A stretch of 64,000 nucleotides of DNA from Euclidia mi. Lineage: Eukaryota > Arthropoda > Insecta > Lepidoptera > Erebidae. The stretch lies in assembly GCA_944739405.2 (NCBI GenBank), contig OX123182.2, forward strand, positions 70,125,183-70,189,182, read 5' to 3'. The notes beneath the pieces were generated by a model. That model made no database searches. It had not been told where the DNA came from and saw only the letters and a list, made by a program, of their open reading frames with translations. The translations under genes were made by a program, and so were the position numbers. This document shows, in pieces, positions 1 through 10,399 of the stretch (within the stretch, counting starts at the first letter, position 1; each line of letters opens with the position of its first letter).

Positions 1-1
1 C

Positions 2-495
2 CAGATAGCAAATATAAAGGCACTGAATATGATTTACAGCTCTCTGTGCCTGTCGGTCATTAGCTACTATATAACGGTCTGGGGAATAGCACACAAAACG
101 TACCTAATAAAACTCGAACGGGCGTAACGAGCTATACTAAAGGTTACTTGCAAAAAACTATTCGATACTCTATTGATATATTGTACCGGAAGACTGGCGT
201 ACTACGTGTACGACAATAGAACATCATGGCCGTGTCGTTGAGGTTTCATAAGAATGTACCATCACTTATATCAATTAGTAAGCGCCCCCTACGAAACCCT
301 AAATCGTACAAACCGCACTGTAAGCTTCAATTTGGAAATAGATGTTTTCGTTTTATGGGATCCTTCATTTACGCAAAACTAAACAATATCTTAAAAATCA
401 TATCGCTAACTAGATTTAGATGTAAGAAGCTGACCCACTCATTCCTCATTAATATGGACTACAATAAAACCGAAAACTTTCGTCAGGTATTCTAG
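2..495 (+). pseudogene. 3' end of a Jockey/CR1-type LINE reverse transcriptase (broken)
   Basis: This is the C-terminal part of a non-LTR retrotransposon ORF2, downstream of the RT palm. The first reading frame gives a segment of the type ISYYITVWG followed by LIKLERA, which is the usual thumb-domain block in Jockey/CR1-like elements. A stop (TAA) follows at about 128, and reading resumes in another frame from about 226. The end of that frame (FRFMGSFIYAKLNN, then CKKLTHSFLINMDY) matches the conserved last block of these proteins, and a stop closes it at 493-495. At least one frameshift and one stop break it. The element runs in from outside the left edge. The clade is inferred from motif style only. 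Confidence 0.7.
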
Positions 496-826
496 GGGTC
501 TACGATTATTTAGTCATTATACACATATACACTCCCCCAAACACACATACACACACTCACTAACACCACCTTTACCCATCACCAACAAAACATAATTCTA
601 TACCGAACATACAATGCAAACACTTGCATTTCCAATCATACATGTCTGTTATTCCTTGTTTTAGTTTTATAATTTTTCTTTCTTTTTAATTTGAGCGGTT
701 AACTTTCACGGAACTGCAAAAAAAAATATGTACGTAAGAGACTAGCATTCACGACACAGGAATCCTATTGTGGAGGCTAGTTGTATCTAGTTATAAGTTA
801 CTGAACAATAAATTATTATATATTTA
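496..826 (+). repeat. 3' UTR of the LINE fragment
   Basis: AT-rich sequence follows the LINE stop codon and ends near an AATAAATTATT run at about 808-818. It holds no further coding signal. It reads as the 3' UTR and tail of the 5'-truncated LINE at the left edge; the exact end is uncertain. Confidence 0.45.
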
Positions 827-2801
827 TTATTACTATCAGTTTCATTTTGCAATAACTGAAAGTTGTCAACAGCAAATAACTTAACATAAAACACGTAAGA
901 TATAGTATTCGTCTTAAAACTTGTAAAGCGTATCCCATACGCTAGATAACGGCTTTACATACGTTTGACAGGTAATCACAGGCCCAGCGGTGCCCTCTAT
1001 TAATACTGTCATTTAATTTTCATACAGTCCAGCGATTTCACAAGGTAAATACACAGAGAATGGCCTTAATTACACCGTCAACAATCTTTTGTCTTTGAGC
1101 AAAGGAGGTTACGGTCTTATCTATATTAAATGTTGATATTTCGAGCAGATTAACGAGAAAACTCCCCAACTGATGGCATCAGGATTTGTTGAGTCACGGA
1201 GTTGTTTAAAAATGTTAGTTTTCGTTTTGTCTGGACGGTATCTTCGGAGTTCATCTTTATTTTTCTTCGCTGCAGTTGCAGTTAAAGTTAAGCGTTCGTT
1301 AGCAGGTGTTCTTAATTTAATAAAGCTAGATTGAATATGACGATGTACTAAATGCGCTAGGGATTATTTTTATAAAGATTTTGTTTAAAAGAAACCAAGT
1401 ATCTTGACACAAAATGAGCATGCTGTTTACATAAAATAATTGTTTCTGATGGTACGAGTGCAAAATGAAATCCACTATTCTAAATCTTGTTATGGCTTAG
1501 GAGACCCTGAACGTTAGTGATATACCTATATCTTAAATTCTTCAGTTTAGAAACAGCACGTGAAGCTTACTTGGCCGTTTCTAAATTGAAAAAATAACAT
1601 TACTTTTGGAGTAACTTGCAAAAATAACATAGTCGACTATCATTCGTTTATCATCATACAGCCTTTTGCAGTCCACTGCTGAGTGTAGGTCTCTCCAAAT
1701 TCTATTCACAATAATATTTGGCCAACCATACTGACCAGACGGGTTGGTATAGGGTTTAATATGACAAGTTTTCCGTCTCTTCACAAACATATTATTTGTC
1801 TCGTATCTTTTCCTTAGTCGCCTCTTACGACACCCACGGCCACATCGTATAATGTTCTTTTTTCATTGCAAATATATCTTGCCTATTAATCAATTTGTAC
1901 TTAATCCTAGAGTTTGAAAATAAAGAAATATTAAAACAAATTATAAATATTTGAAATTCAGTACTACATACAGTATACAGTATTTTTTTACCCTCATATT
2001 ATGGTCTATATTCAAGAACTGGTATGAATAGGTATGACTGGGATCCGCTTAAGAGTCTGACCCGATTTGAGAAAAAAACCTTGGATACCACCGGGAAAAC
2101 ACTAAGATGATGATATAAAATATGTTTATGTTATAAGGTGTAGTAAATATGGCATTAAGTGAAACCGCTATTCACAGTAATACATTTCAGGTATATTGAT
2201 AGTTAAAAAGCTACAGAGGTGTTTCTACAACCTCTCATATACCTACAGACTACACTCAAGGGCAGATAACTCGATTTCGTAAAGGTCACGCATAAACTAC
2301 GTGAAGAAAATTATTTTTAGTCTCGTGGTGTACATCTTGTTGCAGCCTTAATCTTCGATTTGAATTTGGGACTAGTAGACGAGGTCCTCGCTCTCCAGTA
2401 ATGGTAGGGTGATGTCATTCAAAGTAAGCATACTTTGCAGTAACCCTATCGCGATACGTGCATACTGACTCTATAAATAACCACATGCCACCCATTAAGT
2501 TATTTGTTGTCAGTGATTACCTTTTTACAGCTAATTAAATCATTGTTTACGAGTTGTGCAAAGTTATAAAAAAATATATTATGCTTTTACGTCAACATCA
2601 GTTTTCTTTGAGCTGTGTTTTATAGTTACTTCTATACAATGCAAAAAGTTTGAGTTTTAACATACAAGTGTTTATAAACTGTCAAAGTGTGCTTCATAAG
2701 TAATTAAGAATAAAATTTTCAGTTTCTGTGTTCTTCTAAGTAATATTATTTGTTTCGTTGCTAATACATTAAGTGACTTTTAAGGTTTTATTTGAGAATT
2801 A
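827..2801. other. Unassigned AT-rich DNA
   Basis: No supported gene is visible. The only recognisable trace is around 1805-1840, where the complement reads GTCGTAAGAGGCGACTAAGG. That resembles the 3' UTR of a LINE common in moths, on the minus strand, and is heavily decayed. Open frames here are short and have no family resemblance. Confidence 0.5.
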
Positions 2802-3054
2802 TCTTAATATATAAAATCCTTGCGTTACTGACTGACTGACAGACACGCTACAGCCGAAACTATTGGGCGCAGGAAGCTGAAATTTGGCATGTATGTTCCT
2901 TGGGGGCCGTAGGGGTGCACTAAGAATTAAGAACGGGATTTCCCGAAATTCCCACAGGATCGGCCAAAATGGGTAAATATAAAAAAAATATAAATGTTTA
3001 TACTGTTTTATAAATTATATTTATAAAACAGGCATAGCTGCTGGCGACCTCTAG
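2802..3054 (+). mobile_element. Short non-autonomous Helitron-like element, copy 1
   Basis: The element starts with TC directly after an A (2801) and ends with CTAG (3051-3054) directly before a T, as expected for Helitron insertion between A and T without target duplication. The first ~100 bp (ATATAAAATCCTTGCG, then CTGACTGACTGACAGAC, then CTTGGGGG) recur at 4635 and at 42234, so this is a dispersed family. A small hairpin-like GCA/TGC pair lies about 10 nt before the end. It has no coding capacity. At 253 bp it is a mini-element that would depend on an autonomous helicase elsewhere. Confidence 0.65.
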
Positions 3055-3868
3055 TTATTCATAAGTTGAGAGTATTTTATTCGAGTACACTCGTAATGTT
3101 TTGCAAAACAACAGAAATATTGATCATCATGAACCTTTTATATAAACTATACCACTGCTTGGCATGTTCTCTTATCACTATGAGAAGGGTTCGGCCATAG
3201 CCCACCACACGTCACATGATTTTGTCTTCACTACCGATATTAATTGTACAATAATATATTACTAGAGGTCACCCAGTGGTCGAAATTCGACCATAATTTA
3301 TTTAAATGTTAAATTTCTACATATTAACATTGTAGGTACTGTCAAGACTACAATCACAGATTTCCCCGCACAATACAAATAAAGAAAAACTTTTATGAAA
3401 TTACTGGAACGGCTATTATAGTTTTCTTAGTAATAAAACTCTGAAATAGATGTTAACTTAAAGACTTTATAAAAATGTCATTCAATTCAAATTAATTTAT
3501 TTTGCTAAAACATGGTAGTGAGTTGTTACAATAGCATATAATAAGAGACAACATGTTTGGCCGGTGAGGCAGCAAGCAAAAAAATGATATATAACACATA
3601 ATTGATCAAAACTGTATAAGTACCTACTAATTAAAAAATAAATCTAATTACACATTCTCTTGCCCTTGCGCAGTATGTCGTTTACTTCAATACTACATCT
3701 TATCTAATTATTTACTCCTTTCTCTTTCAACACACAGTTGAATAATGTTTTCCTTGGCCGGATCTTCCTTTTCGTGCCTCTACTTTCATATTCACACTGT
3801 CTATCCGTTTTTTCTTTTGACACCCTCTTGCTTTTTGTCCCTCTTCTTTCGAATTCGTTTAAGACTGT
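3055..3868. other. Unassigned DNA with one decayed dispersed repeat
   Basis: No gene is supported. Positions about 3150-3215 (ACCACTGCTTGGCA, later GAAGGGTTCGGCCATAG) match a decayed copy of a repeat seen again near 32318-32370, probably a LINE 3' UTR remnant. The rest is AT-rich without structure I can name. Confidence 0.45.
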
Positions 3869-4050
3869 ATGGTTGGCGTAGGCGTTTAAAAGCGGCCGCC
3901 TCGTCGCCTGATACTGCGCAAGTATTGTGTCATCCATGAATTATTGTTTCGAGTACATGTACTTTGTGTCCGTTGATTGTATGTCAAAACCCCCGCGACA
4001 CAAGATTTATTCTTAGTGTGAAAGTTGTCTCATAAAGAAATAAAAATATA
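3869..4050 (+). mobile_element. tRNA-derived SINE (family B), degenerate
   Basis: The head reads GGTTGGCGTAGGCG then AAGCGGCCGCCTCGTCGC, as in the better copy at 28738. The tRNA B box is badly decayed here. The 3' body (ACTTTGTGTCCGTTG, then CGCGACACAAGA, then GTGTGAAAGTTGTCT) still aligns with the same family and ends in an A-rich tail. Confidence 0.55.
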
Positions 4051-4634
4051 TTCACTTGTTCTTGTCCATACCAAGCCAACCGATATTTTTAGCCTATGAG
4101 CACCACTTTACAGACTTCCTCTTACATAGGTACTTATTCCTTCTAATTTTGTCCATTCTTGTCACTTCACACATCCATCGTAACATTCTCAACTTTTCTG
4201 CAATGTACCAATAATAATCCTGCAGTCTGTGCTTCAGTTACAGTATCATATTGCAATCATGCCAGAACTCTATTTCAGTATGACCATTTGCAAGTACTAT
4301 ATAAACAAAGTTTTAAAATATGAGAAACGCTAAAAGTCTGAAAACTTACCAATATCAGCGATCTTACATTGATACATAAAACCAATAGATGGCAAATGTA
4401 TTATATCAGTCCTAATTCACAAATAGCTCAATACATGCGCAATAATAGATTTTCAACTAAATTTACACTACCATAGAATGAAAGCAAAATTTCCCGCGCG
4501 CGGCGTTCTGAATTCAAACTTGATGACATCTGCAATTCTGTTTTTTCCTGCGGATGTTTTTTTTATATTTTACACTTTGTCAGAAACATATAATAATTAT
4601 TAATAAAATACCATACATATATGTAAATAACTAA
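4051..4634. other. Unassigned AT-rich DNA
   Basis: Nothing codes here and no repeat boundaries are visible. Confidence 0.5.
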
Positions 4635-4844
4635 TCTGTATATATAAAATCCTTGCGTTACTGACTAACTGACTGACAGACAAGCTACAACCGAAACTAC
4701 TCGGCGCAAAAAGGTGAAATTTAGCATGTATGTTCCTTGGGGACAGTGGGGTGCACTAAGACGGGATTTCCCGAAATTCCCACGGGATCGGGCAAAACGG
4801 GAAATTCGAAAAAATGTGCGTGCGGAGCCGCTGGCGTCGACTAG
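4635..4844 (+). mobile_element. Short non-autonomous Helitron-like element, copy 2
   Basis: It starts TC after an A (4634) and ends CTAG (4841-4844) before a T. The 5' third matches the copy at 2802 closely, including the GACTGACAGAC and CATGTATGTTCCTTGGGG blocks. Near the 3' end GCGGAGCCGC forms a small stem (GCGG/CCGC) about 9 nt before CTAG, the usual place for the Helitron terminator hairpin. No ORF. Confidence 0.7.
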
Positions 4845-5044
4845 TAAATGTATATTTCACGCGTAAATATTTTATTAATTTATACGCCAAGATAAATATA
4901 TGTTTTGTGAAAAATACTAAATTGGTTAGGCAGAATAGGACAAATCTTGAACAAAAAAGTATATAGGTACATTTAATAATTATTTCATCTAATTTCGGTT
5001 TGAAACTCTTATTTAAATAATAAAAAATATATAAATGGATTATT

Positions 5045-5335
5045 ATTATTATATTTTAGACTGCCTCCTTGGTCTCGCGGCATAAATGTGCGCGTGGGAT
5101 TGTGAGGTCGCGGGTTCGATTCCTGGGTCGGGCAGTGTTACTGGGTTTTTCTGTCACGAAATTCTCAGTAGCAGCACGGAGTCTGGAAATGTGCCCGGTA
5201 CGGCAATAAGCTCGCCCCTTATTACGTGGGACTAAAGTATTTCTGGCGAAAAGTGGGTGTAGAAATACACCTCTGCCTACCCCTTCGAGGATAAAAGGCG
5301 TGACGATATGTATGTATGTATGTATTATTATATTT
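5045..5335 (+). mobile_element. tRNA-derived SINE (family A) with target duplication
   Basis: The head has tRNA layout, with an A-box region near 5066 and a B box GGTTCGATTCC at 5113-5123, so RNA polymerase III transcription is expected. The body includes CAGTAGCAGCACGGAG, CGGCAATAAGCTCGCCCC and CACCTCTGCCTACCCCTTCG. These blocks recur at 28540, 32031 and 51295. The tail is a (TATG)n run. A 12-bp direct repeat ATTATTATATTT flanks it at 5045-5056 and 5324-5335, the footprint of LINE-assisted insertion. Confidence 0.85.
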
Positions 5336-5865
5336 ATGTATGTGCTTTATCGAATAATGTGTTAATAAAATTTGCCAAGATAAATATATTGTAATAAATA
5401 AGTACAAAATCTATTAGGCAGAATAGAACAAACAATGATAAATAAAATAGCATTGTTTTTTTTTTATTTCATAGATTTCTTTTTTATTTGTGCTACATAT
5501 TATTATTTTAATTTAATTGTAGTTTTAAGTACTTATAATTGCTTTATTCTAAAATTAATTTAATATTGTAAAATGCTATCCTTAAAAGTATATGTATAAA
5601 ATAATGTTATATTTGAACTATTTTCAGTTTGAAAGTCTATGGGTCTGTTTAAATATTCTTGTGGTATAAAGGATAACATTTTTTTTGTTTCACGTATTTA
5701 TACATCGATAAAATGAATGATAACATTCATAATACAGGTACCTATGTATATTTCATTCTAATCATTTTTTCATAATGCGCCTAAAGAACTATAATTTCAA
5801 AAAAGTTGACACAGTAAAACGGTGCCAAATGATAATTGGACCAATTATATTATGATGTTAAAGAT
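5336..5865. other. Unassigned AT-rich DNA
   Basis: No gene or repeat boundary recognised; long A/T runs dominate. Confidence 0.5.
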
Positions 5866-6090
5866 ATTAATTTTACTAAAAATCTCCCGTCCGCCATCTT
5901 GGATTCCCAAATAGATGTCATTTTCCTGTCCAGAATCCATTAAAACCCCTAAAATGACACCCATATTAATTTTATTAAAAATGTCCCGTCCGCCATCTTG
6001 GATTCCCAAATAGATGTCATTTTCGTGATCAGAATGCATGAAAACCCCGAAAATGATACCCATATTTTTTTTAAATGTCTCGTCCGCGTG
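5866..6090. repeat. Tandem repeat, ~99-bp unit, about 2.3 copies
   Basis: A unit starting near 5866 (TTAATTTTACTAAAAAT then CCCGTCCGCCATCTTGG) is repeated from 5965, with a partial decayed third copy from about 6063. The period is close to 99 bp, a multiple of three, so the minus strand stays open across it. The peptide resembles no family I know, and I treat it as non-coding. Confidence 0.8.
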
Positions 6091-6683
6091 AAATGTGGAT
6101 TCCAACGCTATAAATTAAAATTTTTCATAACGTGCCTATAGAAGTATATAACTTCAAAAATACAAACTCGTTTAGGCAGAGTAATACATACCTTGAACAA
6201 AAAGTATGTATATATACATGTTTTATTAAACCTCTTTTTAGTTTGAACCTTTGGAGGTCCATAACCGTAAATTAAAACGTAATTTGTATACGTATACGAT
6301 GTTATGCATGTATGTGTGCGAAATGTATGGTAGTAGTGGTAACGTTTATTTTCATTAAAATCATATATTTCTAATGCATATTTTATAAAAAAATAGCATT
6401 CTGCACATCTGCTACATATAAGCAATAAGTGTGCCAAATTTCATAATCCTCCGTTCGCGCATTTCTCGTAAAAAGGGATCACAAAATTTCGCTTCACGTA
6501 TTAATATATAGATTTATATTTGTACACAACATGCCGTTAAAATATTTTTTCATAAAGGCTCTTCTTTTTAAGCATGCATTTCTTTTTCAATGTTAAATTA
6601 TGTTGGTATATAAGTATTTCAAGATTTATTTTTTATTATCATCAATGACACCATAATGTTTTTTTATGAAAACTTTGAAATAG
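6091..6683. other. Unassigned AT-rich DNA, possibly part of a decayed element
   Basis: The block at about 6425-6512 (CCAAATTTCATAATCC, later CACAAAATTTCGC and CTTCACGTATTAATATATAGA) has the feel of a 3' end of a dispersed repeat, but I cannot place its ends. No coding evidence. Confidence 0.35.
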
Positions 6684-7283
6684 ACATATTTCATTTTTAT
6701 AAATCCGCATCGCTGTCACTGTGGGGAGGCTGTCGTCAGCCTTGGTCGCCATGGCTTATCATGCAGCAGGAGTGAAGGTCGTATATCACGACACGGCATT
6801 CTCAATGACATACTTCGCTGGGCTCTTGTCACCGCTGGCGTTCCAGCCCAACTTGAACCTCAGGTGCTGGCACGTGACGGTGGCAAAAGACCAGACGGTA
6901 TGTCTATACTCCCATGGAAGTTGGTTAGGCCTTTGGTGTGGGACGCAACGTGTGTCGATATCCTCGCGCCATCTCATCTTCCTGGCACTGCGGGCGCTGC
7001 TGCTGCTACAGCGGAGAACTTCAAACGGCGCAAATACGCAAACCTAGTAGGGGATTACGTATTTGAGCCGTTTGGGGTCGAAACGTTGGGGCCATGGGGT
7101 CCAAGTGCAAGATCTCTTTTTAGAGAACTCGCAAAGAGACTGGTCGACGCCGGTGGTGACCAGAAGGCTGGGATGTACTTGTCCCAAGAGTTTAGCATTG
7201 CCATACAACGTGGCAATGCTGCCAGCGTTCTAGGTACGCTCCCGGTCGACGGCGATGTGGAGGACTTTTATGACGCCCTCTAA
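6684..7283 (+). pseudogene. C-terminal zinc/restriction-like endonuclease tail of a LINE (fragment)
   Basis: One frame is open from about 6684 to the stop at 7281-7283 with no credible start, so this is a 3' fragment. It begins with a cysteine/histidine cluster (RCHCGEA, then GRHGLSCSRSEGR, then SRHGILND). A KRPDGMSILPW segment follows, then LVWDATCVD, and it ends with AIQRGNAASVLGTLP. A Cys/His cluster followed by (R/K)PD and a downstream D is the layout of the restriction-like endonuclease at the C terminus of R2/R4/NeSL-type LINEs. An alternative is a related tail found in other arthropod retroelements. The clade is inferred; that this is a retroelement tail is fairly secure. Confidence 0.6.
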
Positions 7284-7793
7284 ATTATTTTCTTTTTCTG
7301 TTTTACTTGTTTTGTACCTATATATTTCGTAGGATATTATTTTAAAATTTAAGTTAAGTTTAATTAAATACCTAAATAAAAGTATGTATAACGATGGATA
7401 TCTTCATTTTTGACCGATATCAATGCTTCACAGTTCTATGTGGGCACGGTTGAGTCACTTTGCAATGAATACGCACTAAGTACAGCACTTATTTATATCA
7501 GATACTCATCTATATTAGTATCTTCACGATCTTAATATGCACACGTGGCTCGGATGGATAACTTTTGGAAACGCGGCGAAGTCGGACGTAGGTTTGTTAG
7601 GACACTTGTTTCCTTCGCTGTGTCTGTCACCAAAGTGTCTGTTGACAGCTCCACGTTCGCTTATAAAAACTTCAAATGACATTGACAGCTGTCAACTGCC
7701 GACCTCAGTGTTGCCAACCATCGTACCCGAATATGCCCAAATCTATTAAGATTTCACGTTCCGTTTTCCAATCTCCGACACACATATATATAT
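7284..7793. other. LINE 3' UTR remnant and unassigned DNA
   Basis: The first ~100 bp are AT-rich and end with AAATAAAAG at about 7375, so they may be the 3' UTR of the preceding fragment. Beyond that I see no gene. The (AT)n run at 7784-7793 abuts the BEL/Pao LTR and may include its 5-bp target (TATAT). Confidence 0.4.
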
Positions 7794-8354
7794 TGGTAGC
7801 GCCATCTATCTTTTCCATTGCTAGTTAATTATGTTAACACCTAGCTAATAAATTCCTTTGCATACCGCAGTGTCAAACGAGCGATCTTTTATCCCTTTCT
7901 ATCCCATTCCCTCCCAAAGGCACGCTTCGCTCTAATTGGTCGCAGAATTGAATGACGCTGCGACGAAGTCGAAAATCAACCGTCCCGCTGACCGGCTGCG
8001 TCCTGGTGCAGCTTCGCACCGCGATGAATACATACAGCACCGCAATATTTTACCTCTATTTTATACTATAAACGAGAACTAAACCACCCGCGGGTGTAGT
8101 GGAGTGATCCGTGCAGCTTCGGGTTGGATCCAGGTGGAGTGATCAGCTTGTGGCCCGACTCTCGGAAGACGCCGACAAGCCGCCATTTTATCAAGGGAAG
8201 GCATGCTCTGCTCCCGTACCTCCGCCTCCTATTCCTCCCTATAATCCACTCTACTGGGTGATTTACCAGCTATTCTTAATACAGTCCACTATATTAATAA
8301 TTTTTCCATATCACCAAATCGCGTAGTACATACTTTCGGTGCAACGCTGATCCA
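7794..8354 (+). repeat. 5' LTR of BEL/Pao copy 1
   Basis: It starts TGGTAGCGCC and ends CCA just before a T run. The end is set by homology to copies 2 and 3, where TG...CA LTRs are likewise followed by six or seven T. The first 461 bp (to 8254) align without length change to 13957-14417. A TATAAA at 8067-8072 followed by GTAGTGGAGTGA (8096-8107) is a plausible core promoter. The sequence just after the LTR (from 8355) should hold the primer binding site, but I could not assign a tRNA. Confidence 0.85.
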
Positions 8355-8615
8355 TTTTTTGGCCCGTACGAAGCCGGATTCATTTGCGATCATACGTAAC
8401 CTCTCGTTTATCTCGCGTAGGTATCTTCTAGAAGTACCTACCTAGGTAGTTATAGCACCTAGCTATACTCCTAGTCCATTTACATACCCATTACGTGGTT
8501 ACTTCCGCACGCTTCCGTAGGTAATATACTTTTATGTAGCTACCTACTAACCCAATTATTATTACTGGAACTATCATAGTTGTCTTGTAAATTCCATATT
8601 TCAAGCACCTTTTAA

Positions 8616-8932
8616 TAGGGTATTTGACTAAAAAAATCTAATTAGTCCGTCAGATGGATTATCGAAAAATATTGGATACGTATTTTTTGTTTTATCGAAT
8701 GAATAAAAAATTACGAAGATAAAACGCATCAAAGATGGAGAAACGTATAAGAGTGGGGGCTTGTAACGTCACTTGCCAGTAAAAAGTGTATTGGCAAGTG
8801 ACGTCACACGACTTTTCAGCGAAGTTTGTCGTCTTAATTTTTTGTTTACGCGACTAAAGATAATATATGTGTCCAATATTTTTTCGAAATCTATCTGACG
8901 GACTAATTCGATTTCTTTAGTCAAATACCCTA
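8616..8932. mobile_element. Inverted-repeat MITE inserted in the leader of BEL/Pao copy 1
   Basis: The ends are inverted repeats: TAGGGTATTTGACTAAA on the left and its complement TTTAGTCAAATACCCTA on the right. Similarity continues inwards past CTAATTAGTCCGTCAGAT. Most of the 317 bp folds back, with a second inner inverted repeat around TCACTTGCCA and TGGCAAGTGA (about 8770-8815). The related leaders of copies 2 and 3 lack it (empty site at about 47410-47415), which proves insertion. It has no ORF. The target duplication is only 2-3 bp and ambiguous (AT/TA). Confidence 0.85.
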
Positions 8933-9059
8933 TTCCACCGCCTTAAAGTTGTTGCCTACTTAGGAATAACTACCGCATAAACACCTACTTAGGTAAAATA
9001 ATAGGTACTCTAGGTATTCTTATTTTGATTCGGTCTCATTAGCTTATACATACGTAAAC

Positions 9060-10399
9060 ATGGCGCAACAAAAGAAGCCATGCATGTCGGAAGAAAAAGA
9101 GCTGACAATCTTGGGAGCTAAACGTAATATTTTATTTGAGCGTATTCATAACATTTACGAGCGCTCAAAAACTGCCGCTACTTCCGATATTAATAGGAAA
9201 TCATTTCTTAGTTATTGTATGACAGTAGATAGTATTCGAACAGATTTTCATAAGTTGTTAGACGATTATAACGCAAGATTGCTTTCTATTTATCCTGATG
9301 AACAGCCGAATTATCAGGCGTACACCTCATTCGAAGATCTTTATTGTATCATCAAGCGCATACAATCACAATTGGAGGGTAGGTATTCCGCGCAACCCGT
9401 TTATTTAATGACCAGCGGTTCGAGCGCCGAGATTACCGCCGATTGAGCTTATGTCGTTTGATGGAGATATACGAAATTGGCCGTTATTCTATGCGAGTTT
9501 TAAGTCTACAGTGCACGATAATGGTTCTCTGACAGATGCTGACAGGTTGTACTATTTAATAGGTAAGCTGTCACCGAAGGCCCAGTCCGTATTCGCAGGT
9601 GTCACACCCAGTGCTGAGAACTATCAGGTCATATTCCAGTCACTACTTGATAGGTATCAAGATACTCGTGTTCTAGCGTCTACTTACTTCGATCAAGCTT
9701 TAAATCTTAAATTGTCCGGTGCCGCGTCTGTTTCGAATTTCCAGCTGTTTATTGATAAATTCGTAACCGCGGTTAATTCTCTTAGGAATTTAAAATTAGA
9801 AGATCTTTCCGACTTTATGTTTCTTCAACTCGCTTTAGAAAAGTTTGACACTGATACAATTCGCGCATTCGAGATGACGGAACGCAATAATAAAATACCT
9901 ACACTAGATAGTTTTATTTCGTTCATCAAAGATCAGTGTCGAATATTTCATAATACGCAGTCTAGTTCATCTAGCTCGTCTAATAATAATAATAGCAAAC
10001 AAAAGTCGAATAAATCGCGAAATAGCAATAAAAACTCGGTCCCTAATCTGCAATCTTACGTAGCATGCTCGGAATCTAATAATAATAATTCACAGAAGTG
10101 TCTGTGCAGTAATATAGTACACGACCATTTCTATAAATGTCCCGCTTTTAATAATTTAAATCCAACTGCTCGTTTCAAATGTGTAAAAGAAAACAAAGCT
10201 TGCGTTAATTGTTTAAGTATAAAACATAAAACGAGTGATTGTTCTAGTAAGACGAAGTCTCGTTCATGTAATCAACGACATCACTCATTATTACATTTTG
10301 ATAAAAGTTATCCGTTGTCGGGCCAATCCGGTAACCTTGACCCGATTACTAGCGCGCCGACGTCGCAGGTGCAGGCCGCCACGGTGGCTCCCCCCCCCC
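9060..10399 (+). pseudogene. BEL/Pao copy 1 Gag region
   Basis: This encodes the structural Gag part of a BEL polyprotein. The start ATG at 9060 matches the starts of copies 2 and 3 (M-A/S-QQKK). The capsid-like segment includes MSFDGDIRNWPLFYASF from 9451. It is followed by a Ser/Asn-rich linker and a zinc knuckle CVNCLSIKHKTSDC (C-x2-C-x4-H-x4-C). A frameshift near 9400 separates the first 113 or so codons from the rest, and the reading frame is lost again in the C-rich run at 10390-10400. The second cysteine cluster seen in copy 2 is altered here (CRTC is SRSC). Confidence 0.88.

Noticed and set aside
226..495. Stand-alone 89-codon gene
   Set aside because: It is the last block of a LINE ORF2 whose earlier part is readable upstream in another frame.
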